Below are positions 27,813-39,581 of a stretch of DNA of 64,000 bases, in pieces; positions within the stretch are counted from its first letter, which is position 1; the number at the start of each line of letters is the position of its first letter. The stretch is taken from positions 620,001 through 684,000 of the forward strand of contig NZ_SMFZ01000002.1 in NCBI RefSeq assembly GCF_004339565.1, written 5' to 3'. The notes under the pieces are model-generated. The model ran no database searches and was not told the DNA's origin. It was given only the letters and a program-made list of their open reading frames with translations. The position numbers and the translations under genes were made by a program. This DNA comes from Pseudonocardia endophytica. GTDB taxonomy: Bacteria; Actinomycetota; Actinomycetes; Mycobacteriales; Pseudonocardiaceae.

Positions 27813-28936
27813 GTGCGTACACGACGTGGGGTTGCGGTGGTTGCGGTCGCGATGGCGACCGCGATGGTCCTGGCCGGGTGCGCCCGGGACACCGGGGGTG
27901 GACAGGCGCAGGGCGGCGGTGGGGACAACTGCCCGCGCAACCCCCCGCCGTCGGTGGACGCGGCCCAGGCGCAGCCCGCGCCGTCGCCGACGCCCGGTGA
28001 CGCCAGCAAGCTCAAGGTCGGTATGGCCTACGACATCGGCGGGCGCGGTGACGCGTCCTTCAACGACGCCGCCGCCGCCGGGATCGACCGCGCGTCCGCG
28101 CAGCTGAAGATGCCGAAGGCGACGGAGGCCACGGCCCAGCCCGGCGAGAGCGAGGACGCCTCGGCGAACCGGCTGCGCCAGCTCGTCGCGACCGGGCACA
28201 ACCCGATCATCGCGGTCGGCTTCAACTACGCGAGCGCGCTGAAGACCGTCGCGACCGAGAACCCGCAGGTGCGCTTCGCGATCGTGGACGACGACACGGT
28301 CACGCTGCCGAACGTCACGCCGCTGGTGTTCGCCGAGGAGCAGGGCTCGTTCCTGGTCGGCGCCGCGGCCGCGCTGAAGACGACCACCTGCAAGGTCGGC
28401 TTCGTCGGCGGCGTGGACAACCCGCTGATCCAGAAGTTCGAGGCCGGCTACACGCAGGGCGTGAAGGCCGTCGCGCCGAACGCGCAGGTCGACGCGAAGT
28501 ACATCTCCCCGGCGGGCGACACGACCGGCTTCAACGACGCCACCAAGGGCACCGAGATCGCGGGCGGCGAGTACGACGGCGGCGCGGACATCGCGTTCGC
28601 CGCGGCGGGCAAGTCGAACCAGGGCGTGTTCTCGGCCGCGCAGACCGGCAACAAGAAGGCCATCGGCGTCGACTCCGACCAGTACAACTCGCCGCAGCTG
28701 GCCCAGGTCAAGCAGGTGATCATGACGTCAATGATCAAGCGGGTGGACGTCGCGGTGTACGACTACATCAACGCGATCGCCAAGAACGACACCTCGTCGC
28801 TGCCGAAGCGCTTCGACCTCAAGGTCGACGGCGTCGGGTACTCGACGTCCGGTGGTCAGGTCGACGACATCAAGGCCCAGCTCGACGCGTACAAGGCGGC
28901 GATCATCTCCGGCCAGATCCAGGTCAAGTCCACGAA

Positions 28937-28940
<4 letters not shown>
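27813..28940 (+). CDS. BMP/PnrA-family nucleoside-binding lipoprotein
   Basis: Substrate-binding lipoprotein of an ABC importer, 375 aa, with lipobox VLAGC (C23). The BMP/PnrA family signature is present: KVGMAYDIGGRGDASFNDAA, FNYASALKTVA, FVGGVDNPLIQKFEAGY, and GKSNQGVF near the ligand Asp/Asn. Characterised members bind purine and pyrimidine nucleosides. GTG 27813 has a GGGGAGGGG site. Its stop overlaps the ATPase start (GTGA), opening the operon BMP-ATPase-permease-permease-cdd-deoA. The operon content supports nucleoside uptake. Confidence 0.93.
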
Positions 28941-30475
<1,535 letters not shown>

Positions 30476-30587
30476 CCCCGCCGGCCCGATCCCCGGACGA
30501 GCGCTCCGTCCGCCCACCCGGGTCGGACGGGAACAGCTGTCGCGCACGGTGGAGTCACCGGTGCGGCACCGGGGCGGTGGTGCGGCG

Positions 30588-31673
30588 ATGATCGCGCGGT
30601 GGCGCGGGGCGGTGCTGGCCCCGGTACTGGCGATCGTCGTCGCGGCCCTGCTGTGCGCCGTCGCGCTGCTGATCAGCGGTTCGTCCCCGCTGACGGCGCT
30701 GACCACGCTGGTCGGCCAGATCGGGTCCGGGACGGTCGTCGTCGACACGATCAACTCGGCGTCGGTGTACTACGTCGCGGCGCTGGCCGTCGCGATCGGC
30801 TTCCAGATGAAGCTGTTCAACATCGGTGTCGAGGGCCAGTACCGGGTCGCGGCGTGCGTGGCCGCGATCGTCGGCGGGACCGTGGTGCTGCCGCCGGTGC
30901 TGCACACGATCGTGATCCTGGTCGTCGCGGTGCTGGCCGGGACCGCGTGGGTGGCGGTCCCTGCGCTGCTCAAGGCGTACCGCGGCGTGTCCGAGGTGAT
31001 CTCGACGATCATGCTGAACGCGGTGGCCATCGGCATGATCGCGTTCCTGATCAGCCCGGACACGTTCGGCAAGCTGGCCGGCAACAACATCACCACCCCG
31101 CCGATCCCGGAGTCCGGGTGGTTCCCGGGCATCCCGGTCGGGTCCGGGGAGATCTTCGGCATGGTGCTGGTCGCAGCGGCGCTCGGCGTCGGCTACTGGT
31201 TCCTGCTGTCCCGCACGCGGTTCGGCTTCGAGCTGAAGGCGTCCGGCGAGTCCCCGACGGCGGCCGCGGCGGGTGGGGTGAACGCGCGCCGGATGATCCT
31301 CGTCGCGCTGCTGACGTCCGGGGCGGTGGCCGGGCTGGTCGGCCTGCCGGAGCTGCTCGGGCGCGACCACGCGTACACGCTGGTGTCCCCGCAGGGCTAC
31401 GGCTTCACCGGGATCGCCGTCGCGCTGCTCGGCCGCAACCACCCGGTCGGCATCGCGCTGGGCGCCCTGCTGTGGGCGTTCCTGGACAAGGCGGCCGTCG
31501 CGCTCGACGTCGTGGGCGTGCCGCGGGAGATCGTGCTGATCATGCAGGGGCTGATCGTGCTGTCGGTGGTCGTCGCCTACGAGATCGTGCGACGGGCCGG
31601 GCAGCGGGCCGAGCAACGGCGTGTGGCCGCCGCGCCCGCGCCATCGACCGAGACGGCGGAGGCTGCGACATGA
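30588..31673 (+). CDS. Nucleoside ABC importer permease 1
   Basis: A 361-aa membrane subunit with about nine or ten helices. The family motif of the BMP-type permeases is visible: MKLFNIGVEGQYRVAA at about 75-90, STIMLNAVAIGMIAF, and LKASGESPTAAAAGGVNARR, the coupling region. ATG 30588 was chosen over GTG 30549, which would add 13 residues. The 112-bp gap from the ATPase stop is unusual for this otherwise overlapping operon, and the true start may be further upstream. Forms a heterodimer with the next gene product. Confidence 0.88.
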   Translation: MIARWRGAVLAPVLAIVVAALLCAVALLISGSSPLTALTTLVGQIGSGTVVVDTINSASVYYVAALAVAIGFQMKLFNIGVEGQYRVAACVAAIVGGTVVLPPVLHTIVILVVAVLAGTAWVAVPALLKAYRGVSEVISTIMLNAVAIGMIAFLISPDTFGKLAGNNITTPPIPESGWFPGIPVGSGEIFGMVLVAAALGVGYWFLLSRTRFGFELKASGESPTAAAAGGVNARRMILVALLTSGAVAGLVGLPELLGRDHAYTLVSPQGYGFTGIAVALLGRNHPVGIALGALLWAFLDKAAVALDVVGVPREIVLIMQGLIVLSVVVAYEIVRRAGQRAEQRRVAAAPAPSTETAEAAT

Positions 31674-32911
31674 CCACGGTCCTGGACCGGGCCCGCTCGC
31701 TGTCCGTGCCCCGATGGGCCCGTCCGTTCCTGATCGCGCTCCTCCTCGTCCTGATCCTGGCGATCACCGTCACGCTCACCGGCCAGACGCAGCTGACGTC
31801 GTCCGGCACGGCCGAGGCGGCCGTCCGGCTCGCGCTGCCGATCCTGTTCGCCGGGCTCGGCGGTCTCTGGTCCGAACGGGCCGGGATCATCAACATCGGC
31901 CTCGAGGGCATGATGATCCTGGGTACCTGGGGTGCGGCGTGGGCCGGCTACCAGTGGGGCCCGTGGGCCGCGCTCGTCGGCGGTCTCGTGTTCGGCGCGC
32001 TCGGCGGCCTGCTGCACGCCGTCGCGACCGTCACGTTCAACGTCAACCACATCGTCTCCGGCGTCGCGATCACGCTGCTCGGGATGGGGCTGACGAAGTA
32101 CCTGTCCACACTGATCTTCGAGCCGATCTCGCAGAACCCGCGTGAGTCGCCACGGCTGCAGGGCTTCACCGAGTTCGACGTGCCGTTGCTCAGCTCGGGA
32201 CTGCGCGCGCTGGAACAGCAGCAGCGGGTGTTCGTGTCCGACCTCGCCGGGCTGCTCGGCGGCCTGGTCACCGGGTTGACGCCGGTCGTGCTGCTCGGCG
32301 TGCTGCTCGTGCCGGTCTCCTACCTCGTGCTGTGGCGCACGCCGTTCGGGCTCCGGCTGCGCGCGGCGGGCGAGTCGCCGGTGGCGGCCGAGACGCTCGG
32401 CGTGAACGTGGTGGCGCACAAGTACGCGGCCGTGATCGTGTCCGGCGGTCTGGCCGGCCTCGGCGGTGCCGCGCTCGCGCTCAACCCGGGCCAGCTCGGC
32501 TACCTGGAGAACCAGGTCGGCGGCCGCGGCTACATCGGGCTCGCCGCGATGATCTTCGGCAACTGGCGGCCTGCCGGGCTGCTGGCCGGCTCCGCGCTGT
32601 TCGGCTACGTCGACGGGCTGCAGCTGCGCGCCGGCGGAGAGGCCGTGCACGCCCTGCTCTACGCCGCGACGCTGCTGGCCGTCGTCGTCGCCGTGCTGTG
32701 GGTGGCGCGACGGCGGTGGGTGCCTGCGGCGCTCGCCCTCGTCGGCGGTCTCGTCGTCTACGGTCTGTACTGGACGATCGACACCGTGCCGACCGAGTTC
32801 GCGACCTACGCCCCCCAGCTGGTCACGCTGCTCGTGCTGGCCGTCGCGTCGCAGCGACTGCGACCACCGGCGGCCCTCGGCGTCGAGTACCGGCGTGGAG
32901 AGGGCGGGTAA
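31670..32911 (+). CDS. Nucleoside ABC importer permease 2
   Basis: A 413-aa second permease. ATG 31670 overlaps the stop of permease 1 (ATGA). The family block AGIINIGLEGMMILG is at about 67-81 and the coupling loop GLRLRAAGESPVAAETLGVN at about 228-247. It has an extra C-terminal pair of helices (about 345-395) compared with typical 300-aa members of this subunit type. This subunit closes the transporter genes; cdd follows after 165 bp. Confidence 0.93.
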   Translation: MTTVLDRARSLSVPRWARPFLIALLLVLILAITVTLTGQTQLTSSGTAEAAVRLALPILFAGLGGLWSERAGIINIGLEGMMILGTWGAAWAGYQWGPWAALVGGLVFGALGGLLHAVATVTFNVNHIVSGVAITLLGMGLTKYLSTLIFEPISQNPRESPRLQGFTEFDVPLLSSGLRALEQQQRVFVSDLAGLLGGLVTGLTPVVLLGVLLVPVSYLVLWRTPFGLRLRAAGESPVAAETLGVNVVAHKYAAVIVSGGLAGLGGAALALNPGQLGYLENQVGGRGYIGLAAMIFGNWRPAGLLAGSALFGYVDGLQLRAGGEAVHALLYAATLLAVVVAVLWVARRRWVPAALALVGGLVVYGLYWTIDTVPTEFATYAPQLVTLLVLAVASQRLRPPAALGVEYRRGEGG

Positions 32912-33076
32912 CGTGCCCCACCAGGGAACGATCGAAACGGACCTCGACGGCCCGGACGCCCGTCGGCGGCGTTGCCGGCCGACCCGAGTACGCCCGGTAC
33001 GAGGGCCGGCCAGCGCCTTGCCGACGGACGCCCGGATCCGCCGATCTCGGCATCGACGTCCCCTGGCGAGGCACTG

Positions 33077-33531
33077 ATGGCCGGTGGAGGACCCAGCGGA
33101 GCCGGTCGCGACCTGATGCGCGAGGCCCGTGCCGAGGCCGCGCTGGACTGGGCGCACCTGCGTGACGCGGCGCGTGCGGCCGCCTCGTCGGCGTACGCGC
33201 CGTACTCGGGACTGCTCGTCGGCGCGGCCGCGCTGTGTGACGACGGCCGCGTCGTCACCGGGTGCAACGTGGAGAACGCCTCGTACGGGCTCGGGGTCTG
33301 CGCCGAGGTGACGCTGGCCGGGCAGCTGCGCCTGACGGGTGGCGGCCGGCTGCGCGCGCTGGCCTGCCGTTCCGTGGACGGCGACCTGCTGATGCCCTGC
33401 GGACGGTGCCGCCAGGTGCTCCACGAGTTCGGCGGGCCGGAGTGCCTGGTCGACACGCCGCACGGCCCGCGCCCGCTGTCCGAGGTGCTGCCGGACGCGT
33501 TCGGGCCCTCCGACCTGCCGGGAGCGCCGCG

Positions 33532-33535
<4 letters not shown>
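33077..33535 (+). CDS. cdd: Cytidine deaminase
   Basis: Zinc-dependent deamination of cytidine and deoxycytidine to uridine forms. 152 aa, tetrameric type. Motifs are CNVENASYGLGVCAE (Cys ligand and catalytic Glu) and PCGRCRQ (two Cys ligands). ATG 33077 gives about 20 residues more than the family; the core begins near residue 20. Its stop overlaps deoA (ATGA). Confidence 0.96.
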
Positions 33536-34899
<1,364 letters not shown>

Positions 34900-34943
34900 G
34901 GCGCGCGGGCCGCCGCGCCCTACCCACTCCGCGCCTCCCCCGG

Positions 34944-34996
34944 CGAACGAACGGCACCTTCGAGCAATCACACTGCTCGAAGGTGCCGTTCGTTCG
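34944..34996. repeat. Perfect 23-bp palindromic repeat, likely terminator
   Basis: A 23-bp arm (34944-34966, ending ACGGCACCTTCGAGCA) pairs perfectly with 34974-34996 (TGCTCGAAGGTGCCGTTCG...). The loop is 7 nt. The same unit recurs as an imperfect palindrome at 51708-51762 and a half copy at 51779-51806. All lie after gene ends. This looks like a dispersed REP-type element that also acts as a terminator. Confidence 0.85.
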
Positions 34997-35112
34997 GTTC
35001 CGGGTGGCCGTGATCCGGACATTTCGGCCGATCATGCACGGTGTGTGGTGCTCCGGTCGGCCGTGCGGGTCGCCGCCGACGTCGTGGCGCCGGTCGGGCA
35101 CGATGGTCGACG

Positions 35113-36909
35113 ATGCGTGACGAGCGACGGCCCGCGGTCTCCCCGGCACCCCCCGTGCACGGGGGCCCCGTCGGGCGCGGCCCGGTGCCGCCGGAGTCGG
35201 CCGAGGAGATGACCCGGCCGATCCCGAACCCGGTCCGGCCGAGCACCGAGACGACGGCACCGATCGAGCCGGTCGTCGACGCGGGCCCGTCCGGTGCGTC
35301 CGGCGGCGAGCAGGCCGGGTCGCTGGTGCGCTCGTCGAGCCTGATCGCGATCGCCAGCCTGGTCAGCCGCCTCACCGGCTTCCTGCGCAACCTCGCGATC
35401 GTCGCCGTGCTCGGCCTGGCCGTGGTCAACGACTCCTACACGGTCTCGAACACGCTGCCCAACATCGTCTACGAGCTGCTGCTCGGCGGCGTGCTGACCA
35501 GCGTGATGATCCCGGTGCTGGTCCGCGCCCAGCAGGACGACACCGACGGCGGCGAGGCGTTCACCCGGCGGCTGCTCACGGTCGTCGGGGCCGGGCTGCT
35601 GGTCGCGACGCTGATCGCGATGGTGGCCGCGCCGCTGCTCACCCGGCTCTACCTGGGCTCCGGCGACTCCGGACAGGCCGACCCCGCGCTCGCGACGGCG
35701 TTCGCCTGGCTGCTGCTGCCGCAGATCTTCTTCTACGGCATGGGCGCGCTGCTCGGCGCCGTCCTGAACTCCAAGCAGGTGTTCGGCCCGTTCGCCTGGG
35801 CACCGGTGCTGAACAACGTCGTCATGCTGCTGGTGCTCGGCGTGTACGTGCTGGTGCCCGGCGAGATCTCCACCGACCCGGTCCGGATGGGCGACCCGAA
35901 GCTGCTCGTCCTCGGGCTGGGCACCACGATCGGCATCGTCGTGCAGGCCGTCGTGCTGCTGCCGTCGATGCGGAGGATCGGCTTCCGGTACCGCCCGCTG
36001 TGGGGCTGGGACCCGCGGTTGTCGACGGCCGGCGGAATGGCGCTGTGGATCGTCGGCTACGTGCTGGCCGGGCAGGCCGGGTACATCGTCACCACGCGGG
36101 TGGCCGCCGGCGCGGACGCGGGTTCGGTGTCCACGTACTCCAACGCGTGGCTGCTCCTGCAGGTCCCGTACGGCGTCATCGGCGTCTCGTTGCTGACGGC
36201 GCTGATGCCGCGGATGAGCCGCGCCGCCGCGCAGGGCGACACGAACCAGGTGGTCACCGACCTGTCGCTGGGCGCGCGCCTGTCGACGGTCGGCCTGCTG
36301 CCGATCGCCGCGCTGCTGACCGTGTTCGGCACCGAGCTGGGCGTCGCGCTGTTCTCGCTCGGCGCGGGCAGCGGTTCCGGGGCGTCCCGGCTCGGCGCGA
36401 CCGTGGCCGCGTCGGCGTTCGGCCTGCTCGCCTACGCCGTGACGATGTTGCAGCTGCGTGTGTTCTACGCGATGACCGACTCGCGGACGCCGACGCTGAT
36501 CCAGGTCGGGATGATCGTGGTCAAGATCCCGCTGCTGCTGCTCTGCCCGGTGCTGCTGGAGCCGGAGCAGGTCGTGCTCGGTCTCGCCGCCGCGAACGGG
36601 CTGTCGTTCGTGGTCGGCGTGCTGATCGGGCAGTGGCTCCTGTACCAGCGGCTCGGGCACATCCGGACACGCGAGGTCGTCGTGACGCTCGGCAAGACGC
36701 TCGTCGCGTCCGTCGTCGGTGCCGCGGCCGCGTGGGGCGTCGGCAGGGGGCTGGACGCCGCGTGGCTGGCCGACTGGCCCGCCGTCGGTCGCGCGTGGAC
36801 GCTGCTCGTGATCGGCACGCTCGTCGCGCTGCCGGTGACCCTGCTCGGCATGCGCGTGCTGCGGGTCAACGAGCTGGACGCCGTGTTCCGGCGGTTCTCA
36901 CGTCGCTGA
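35113..36909 (+). CDS. murJ: MurJ-type lipid II flippase
   Basis: MATE/MVF-superfamily flippase that moves lipid II across the membrane for cell-wall synthesis. 598 aa: a disordered Pro/Gly-rich N-terminus of about 75 residues, then some 14 helices. The MurJ-like start is SLIAIASLVSRLTGFLRNLAIVAVLG and the next block VVNDSYTVSNTLPNIVYELLLGGVLTS contains the conserved cavity Arg/Gly residues. There is no C-terminal pseudokinase or sugar-binding domain like that in mycobacterial MviN (Rv3910). Since that copy normally lies near oriC, this may be a second flippase. ATG 35113 was chosen from the family alignment. Confidence 0.92.
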   Translation: MRDERRPAVSPAPPVHGGPVGRGPVPPESAEEMTRPIPNPVRPSTETTAPIEPVVDAGPSGASGGEQAGSLVRSSSLIAIASLVSRLTGFLRNLAIVAVLGLAVVNDSYTVSNTLPNIVYELLLGGVLTSVMIPVLVRAQQDDTDGGEAFTRRLLTVVGAGLLVATLIAMVAAPLLTRLYLGSGDSGQADPALATAFAWLLLPQIFFYGMGALLGAVLNSKQVFGPFAWAPVLNNVVMLLVLGVYVLVPGEISTDPVRMGDPKLLVLGLGTTIGIVVQAVVLLPSMRRIGFRYRPLWGWDPRLSTAGGMALWIVGYVLAGQAGYIVTTRVAAGADAGSVSTYSNAWLLLQVPYGVIGVSLLTALMPRMSRAAAQGDTNQVVTDLSLGARLSTVGLLPIAALLTVFGTELGVALFSLGAGSGSGASRLGATVAASAFGLLAYAVTMLQLRVFYAMTDSRTPTLIQVGMIVVKIPLLLLCPVLLEPEQVVLGLAAANGLSFVVGVLIGQWLLYQRLGHIRTREVVVTLGKTLVASVVGAAAAWGVGRGLDAAWLADWPAVGRAWTLLVIGTLVALPVTLLGMRVLRVNELDAVFRRFSRR

Positions 36910-36933
36910 CGCGCCGTGCGCCGCACCCGGGCG

Positions 36934-36946
36934 TAGCGTCGTCGCC
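36934..36946 (+). promoter_or_regulatory. Leaderless promoter -10 (TAGCGT)
   Basis: TAGCGT at 36934-36939 is seven bases before ATG 36947. Confidence 0.5.
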
Positions 36947-37105
36947 ATGCTGCGTCTGCTTCTCGCACTGCTGATCGTCTGGGTGGTGCTGGCCGTTCTC
37001 GGATTCGTGATCAAGGGCCTGTTCTGGCTCGCGATCGTCGGCATCGTGCTGTTCCTCGTCACCGGCGGCTGGGCGGCCGTGAAGGGGCGCGCGTCGACCC
37101 GCTAG
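36947..37105 (+). CDS. Small membrane protein, 52 aa
   Basis: A 52-aa protein that is nearly all membrane helix (two helices, about 3-22 and 24-43) with a short basic tail (KGRASTR). It has its own leaderless promoter 30 bp after murJ. Similar small phage-shock-like membrane proteins are frequent in actinomycetes. The function is unknown. Confidence 0.7.
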   Translation: MLRLLLALLIVWVVLAVLGFVIKGLFWLAIVGIVLFLVTGGWAAVKGRASTR

Positions 37106-37123
37106 GGGGCACTGGACACACGA

Positions 37124-37154
37124 ACGCCGCGACCCCTGGTGGGAGCCGCGGCGT
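37124..37154. terminator. Terminator hairpin between convergent genes
   Basis: ACGCCGCG (37124-37131) pairs with CGCGGCGT (37147-37154) across a 15-nt loop. Confidence 0.6.
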
Positions 37155-37172
37155 CCGCGGGTGACTCGGTGC

Positions 37173-38282
37173 CTACTCGTCCGGGTCGTCGGTGACGACG
37201 TCCACGGCGGAACCGTTCGTGCCGCTCTTCACGGCGGCCTTGGAACGGCTCGAGCGGCGCTGCGCCGGGCGCGGCGGGGGCGGCGGCTGCTGCGGCTGCT
37301 GGTACTGGGCGCCACGCCCCATGATCAGCTCCGCGAACGTGGCCATCGCCTCGTCCAGCTGGCCGGCGCTGCGGCGCTCGGACTCCTCGTTGGCCTTGGC
37401 CACCAGCGCGCTCACCGACGTGGTGTCCGGGCGGGTGCGCAGGGCCTGGTCCAGCTCGCCGAGCTTGGAGTCGACCGAGCCGCCGAGCTCGCCCAGCTTC
37501 GTGTCGACGGAGCCGCCCAGCTCGCCGAACTTGCCGTCGATGCCGCTCTCCACGGAGTCCAGCCGGTCGCCGATCTGCTCCAGACGCGCCGTCAGCGCGT
37601 CCAGGCGCTCGGTGAGCGCGTCGAACGCCGGCGTCGGGTCGACGGCCGGGCGCGCCGACAGCTCCTCGAGACGGCGGTGCAGGCCGACGCTGGTGTCGCC
37701 CAGCAGGTTCCGCAGGCCCTCCCCGGTCTCCTCGAACGAGTGCGTGGCGGCATCGAGCTGCTCCTTGACCTGGCGCTCGACGCCCTCCACCCGCTCCTTG
37801 ATCGGGGTGGCGACAGCGTTCGGCATCGCGTCCAGGCGCATCTCGTGCCGGTCCAGACGGTTGTCCAGGTCGTCGAGGCGCTTGTGCAGCCCGCCGAGCC
37901 GGTCGTCCAGGCCGTCCATCCGGCCGGACACGCCCTCCAGGCGCCCGCCCATCCCGTCGAGGCGCCCGTCGAGCTGGGCGATCGGCTTGGCCAGCTTGTC
38001 CGGCAGCGACTCGATCGCGCGGGTGACCGCGCCGAGCGTGACCTCCTGGTTGTCCAGCTTGTTCACGGTCTCGTCGAGCCGCTCGGCGAGGACGCTGATC
38101 TCGGTCCGGTCCGGGATCTCGGTCAGCTTCTTGCGGACCGTCCCGATGGCGTCCAGTGCCGCCAGCCGGGCGTGGATCTCGTCCAGGGAGTCGAAGATCT
38201 GCTGCTGCTCGCTGTCACGGATCTCGGCCGCGCGCATGAGCATGCCGCGCATCCGATCGAACGAGAGGTTCGTGTCGCTCAT
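37173..38282 (-). CDS. Long coiled-coil protein with amphipathic 7/11-residue repeats
   Basis: A 369-aa protein of unknown function. Residues 1-50 are a globular start (MSDTNLSFDRMRGMLMRA). From about 60 to 300 it is a series of amphipathic repeats of the L-D-x-R-L-x-x-x type, for example LDGRLDGMGGRLEGVSGRMDG and the near-perfect 11-residue tandem KFGELGGSVDT / KLGELGGSVDS. It lacks cysteine and has no signal peptide or membrane helix. After a proline-rich hinge (QQPQQPPPPPRP) the end is a basic segment and an acidic tip. Such 11-residue repeats resemble apolipoprotein-like or tropomyosin-like rods. The start ATG 38280-38282 follows the repeat-free N-terminus; upstream codons are not protein-like. 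Confidence 0.85.
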   Translation of the reverse strand: MSDTNLSFDRMRGMLMRAAEIRDSEQQQIFDSLDEIHARLAALDAIGTVRKKLTEIPDRTEISVLAERLDETVNKLDNQEVTLGAVTRAIESLPDKLAKPIAQLDGRLDGMGGRLEGVSGRMDGLDDRLGGLHKRLDDLDNRLDRHEMRLDAMPNAVATPIKERVEGVERQVKEQLDAATHSFEETGEGLRNLLGDTSVGLHRRLEELSARPAVDPTPAFDALTERLDALTARLEQIGDRLDSVESGIDGKFGELGGSVDTKLGELGGSVDSKLGELDQALRTRPDTTSVSALVAKANEESERRSAGQLDEAMATFAELIMGRGAQYQQPQQPPPPPRPAQRRSSRSKAAVKSGTNGSAVDVVTDDPDE

Positions 38283-38421
38283 GGCATCTGTGCGCTTCCT
38301 CTGAGCCAAGTGGGGAGTACCCAGAGGGTAGCGACTGCCGTCCGAGTATCGACGGACGGTCATGCATTGGGCCGTCCGGGGCATCCGACCAGCACCGACA
38401 GGACCGATCGTGATCGTATCC

Positions 38422-38433
38422 TACGGTGCGCTC
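38422..38433 (+). promoter_or_regulatory. Leaderless promoter -10 (TACGGT)
   Basis: TACGGT at 38422-38427 is six bases before GTG 38434 of add. Confidence 0.55.
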
Positions 38434-39540
38434 GTGCCTGTTGCGCTGAACGACGACACCGTCCGGTCCGCTCCCAAGGTCCTGTTGCACGACCACCTCG
38501 ACGGAGGGCTCCGCGTGGGCACCGTCATCGAGCTGGCCGACGCCGCCGGGTACCGCGACCTGCCCACGACCGATCCCGCCGAGCTCGGCCGTTGGTTCCT
38601 GGGCGCCGCCCACTCCGGCTCGCTGGAACGCTACCTGGAGACGTTCGGGCACACGGTCGCCGTGCTGCAGACCCCGGACGCGCTGTCCCGCGCCGCCGCC
38701 GAGGCCGCGGAGGACCTCGCGGCCGACGGCGTCGTCTACGCGGAGGTGCGCTTCGCGCCGGAGCTGCACGTCGAGAACGGCATGGACCTCGATGGCGCCG
38801 TGCACGCGGTCCTGGAGGGATTCGCGGTCGGCACCGCCCGGGCCGCGGCGGCGGGGCGGACCATCCGGGTCGGCTGCCTGCTGACGGCCATGCGCCATGC
38901 CGCCCGCTCGCGTGAGATCGCCGAGCTGTCCGTACGCCACCGGGACTCCGGTGTGGTCGGCTTCGACATCGCGGGCGCCGAGAAGGGTTTCCCGCCCACC
39001 CGGCACCTGGACGCGTTCGAGTACGTCCGCCAGCAGAACGCCCACGTCACGATCCACGCCGGCGAGGCGTTCGGACTGCCGTCGATCTGGGAGGCCGTGC
39101 AGTGGTGCGGTGCCGACCGGCTGGGGCACGGCGTGCGGATCGTCGACGACATCGAGTCGGGTGGGCGGGGAGACGACCCAGCTCAGCCGCCGCGCCTCGG
39201 GCGGCTGGCGGCGTGGGTGCGGGACAACCGGATCCCGCTGGAGATGTGCCCGACGTCCAACGTGCACACCGGGGCCGCGACGTCGCTCGCCGACCACCCG
39301 ATCGGTCTGCTCGCGCGGCTGCGCTTCCGCGTCACCGTCAACACGGACAACCGGCTGATGTCGGACTGCACCATGACGAGCGAGATGACCGGCCTGGCCG
39401 ACACGTTCGGGTACGGCTGGGACGACCTGCAGTGGTTCACCGTGAACGCGATGAAGTCGGCGTTCATCGGCTTCGACGAGCGGCTCGCCCTGATCGAGAA
39501 CGTGATCAAGCCGGGGTACGCGGCACTGCGCGCGGACTGA
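38434..39540 (+). CDS. add: Adenosine deaminase
   Basis: Zinc hydrolase converting adenosine and deoxyadenosine to inosine forms, 368 aa (M. tuberculosis Add 365). Motifs are LLHDHLDGGLR (HxH metal site), VTIHAGEAFG (His, Glu), LGHGVRI, EMCPTSNVHT and VTVNTDNRLMS (metal Asp). GTG 38434 was chosen because a TACGGT -10 lies six bases upstream. With punA downstream it completes purine nucleoside salvage. Confidence 0.97.
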   Translation: MPVALNDDTVRSAPKVLLHDHLDGGLRVGTVIELADAAGYRDLPTTDPAELGRWFLGAAHSGSLERYLETFGHTVAVLQTPDALSRAAAEAAEDLAADGVVYAEVRFAPELHVENGMDLDGAVHAVLEGFAVGTARAAAAGRTIRVGCLLTAMRHAARSREIAELSVRHRDSGVVGFDIAGAEKGFPPTRHLDAFEYVRQQNAHVTIHAGEAFGLPSIWEAVQWCGADRLGHGVRIVDDIESGGRGDDPAQPPRLGRLAAWVRDNRIPLEMCPTSNVHTGAATSLADHPIGLLARLRFRVTVNTDNRLMSDCTMTSEMTGLADTFGYGWDDLQWFTVNAMKSAFIGFDERLALIENVIKPGYAALRAD

Positions 39541-39581
39541 TCCGCCGGCTCGGTGCGGCCGCAGCTCCGCCGGCTCCGTGC

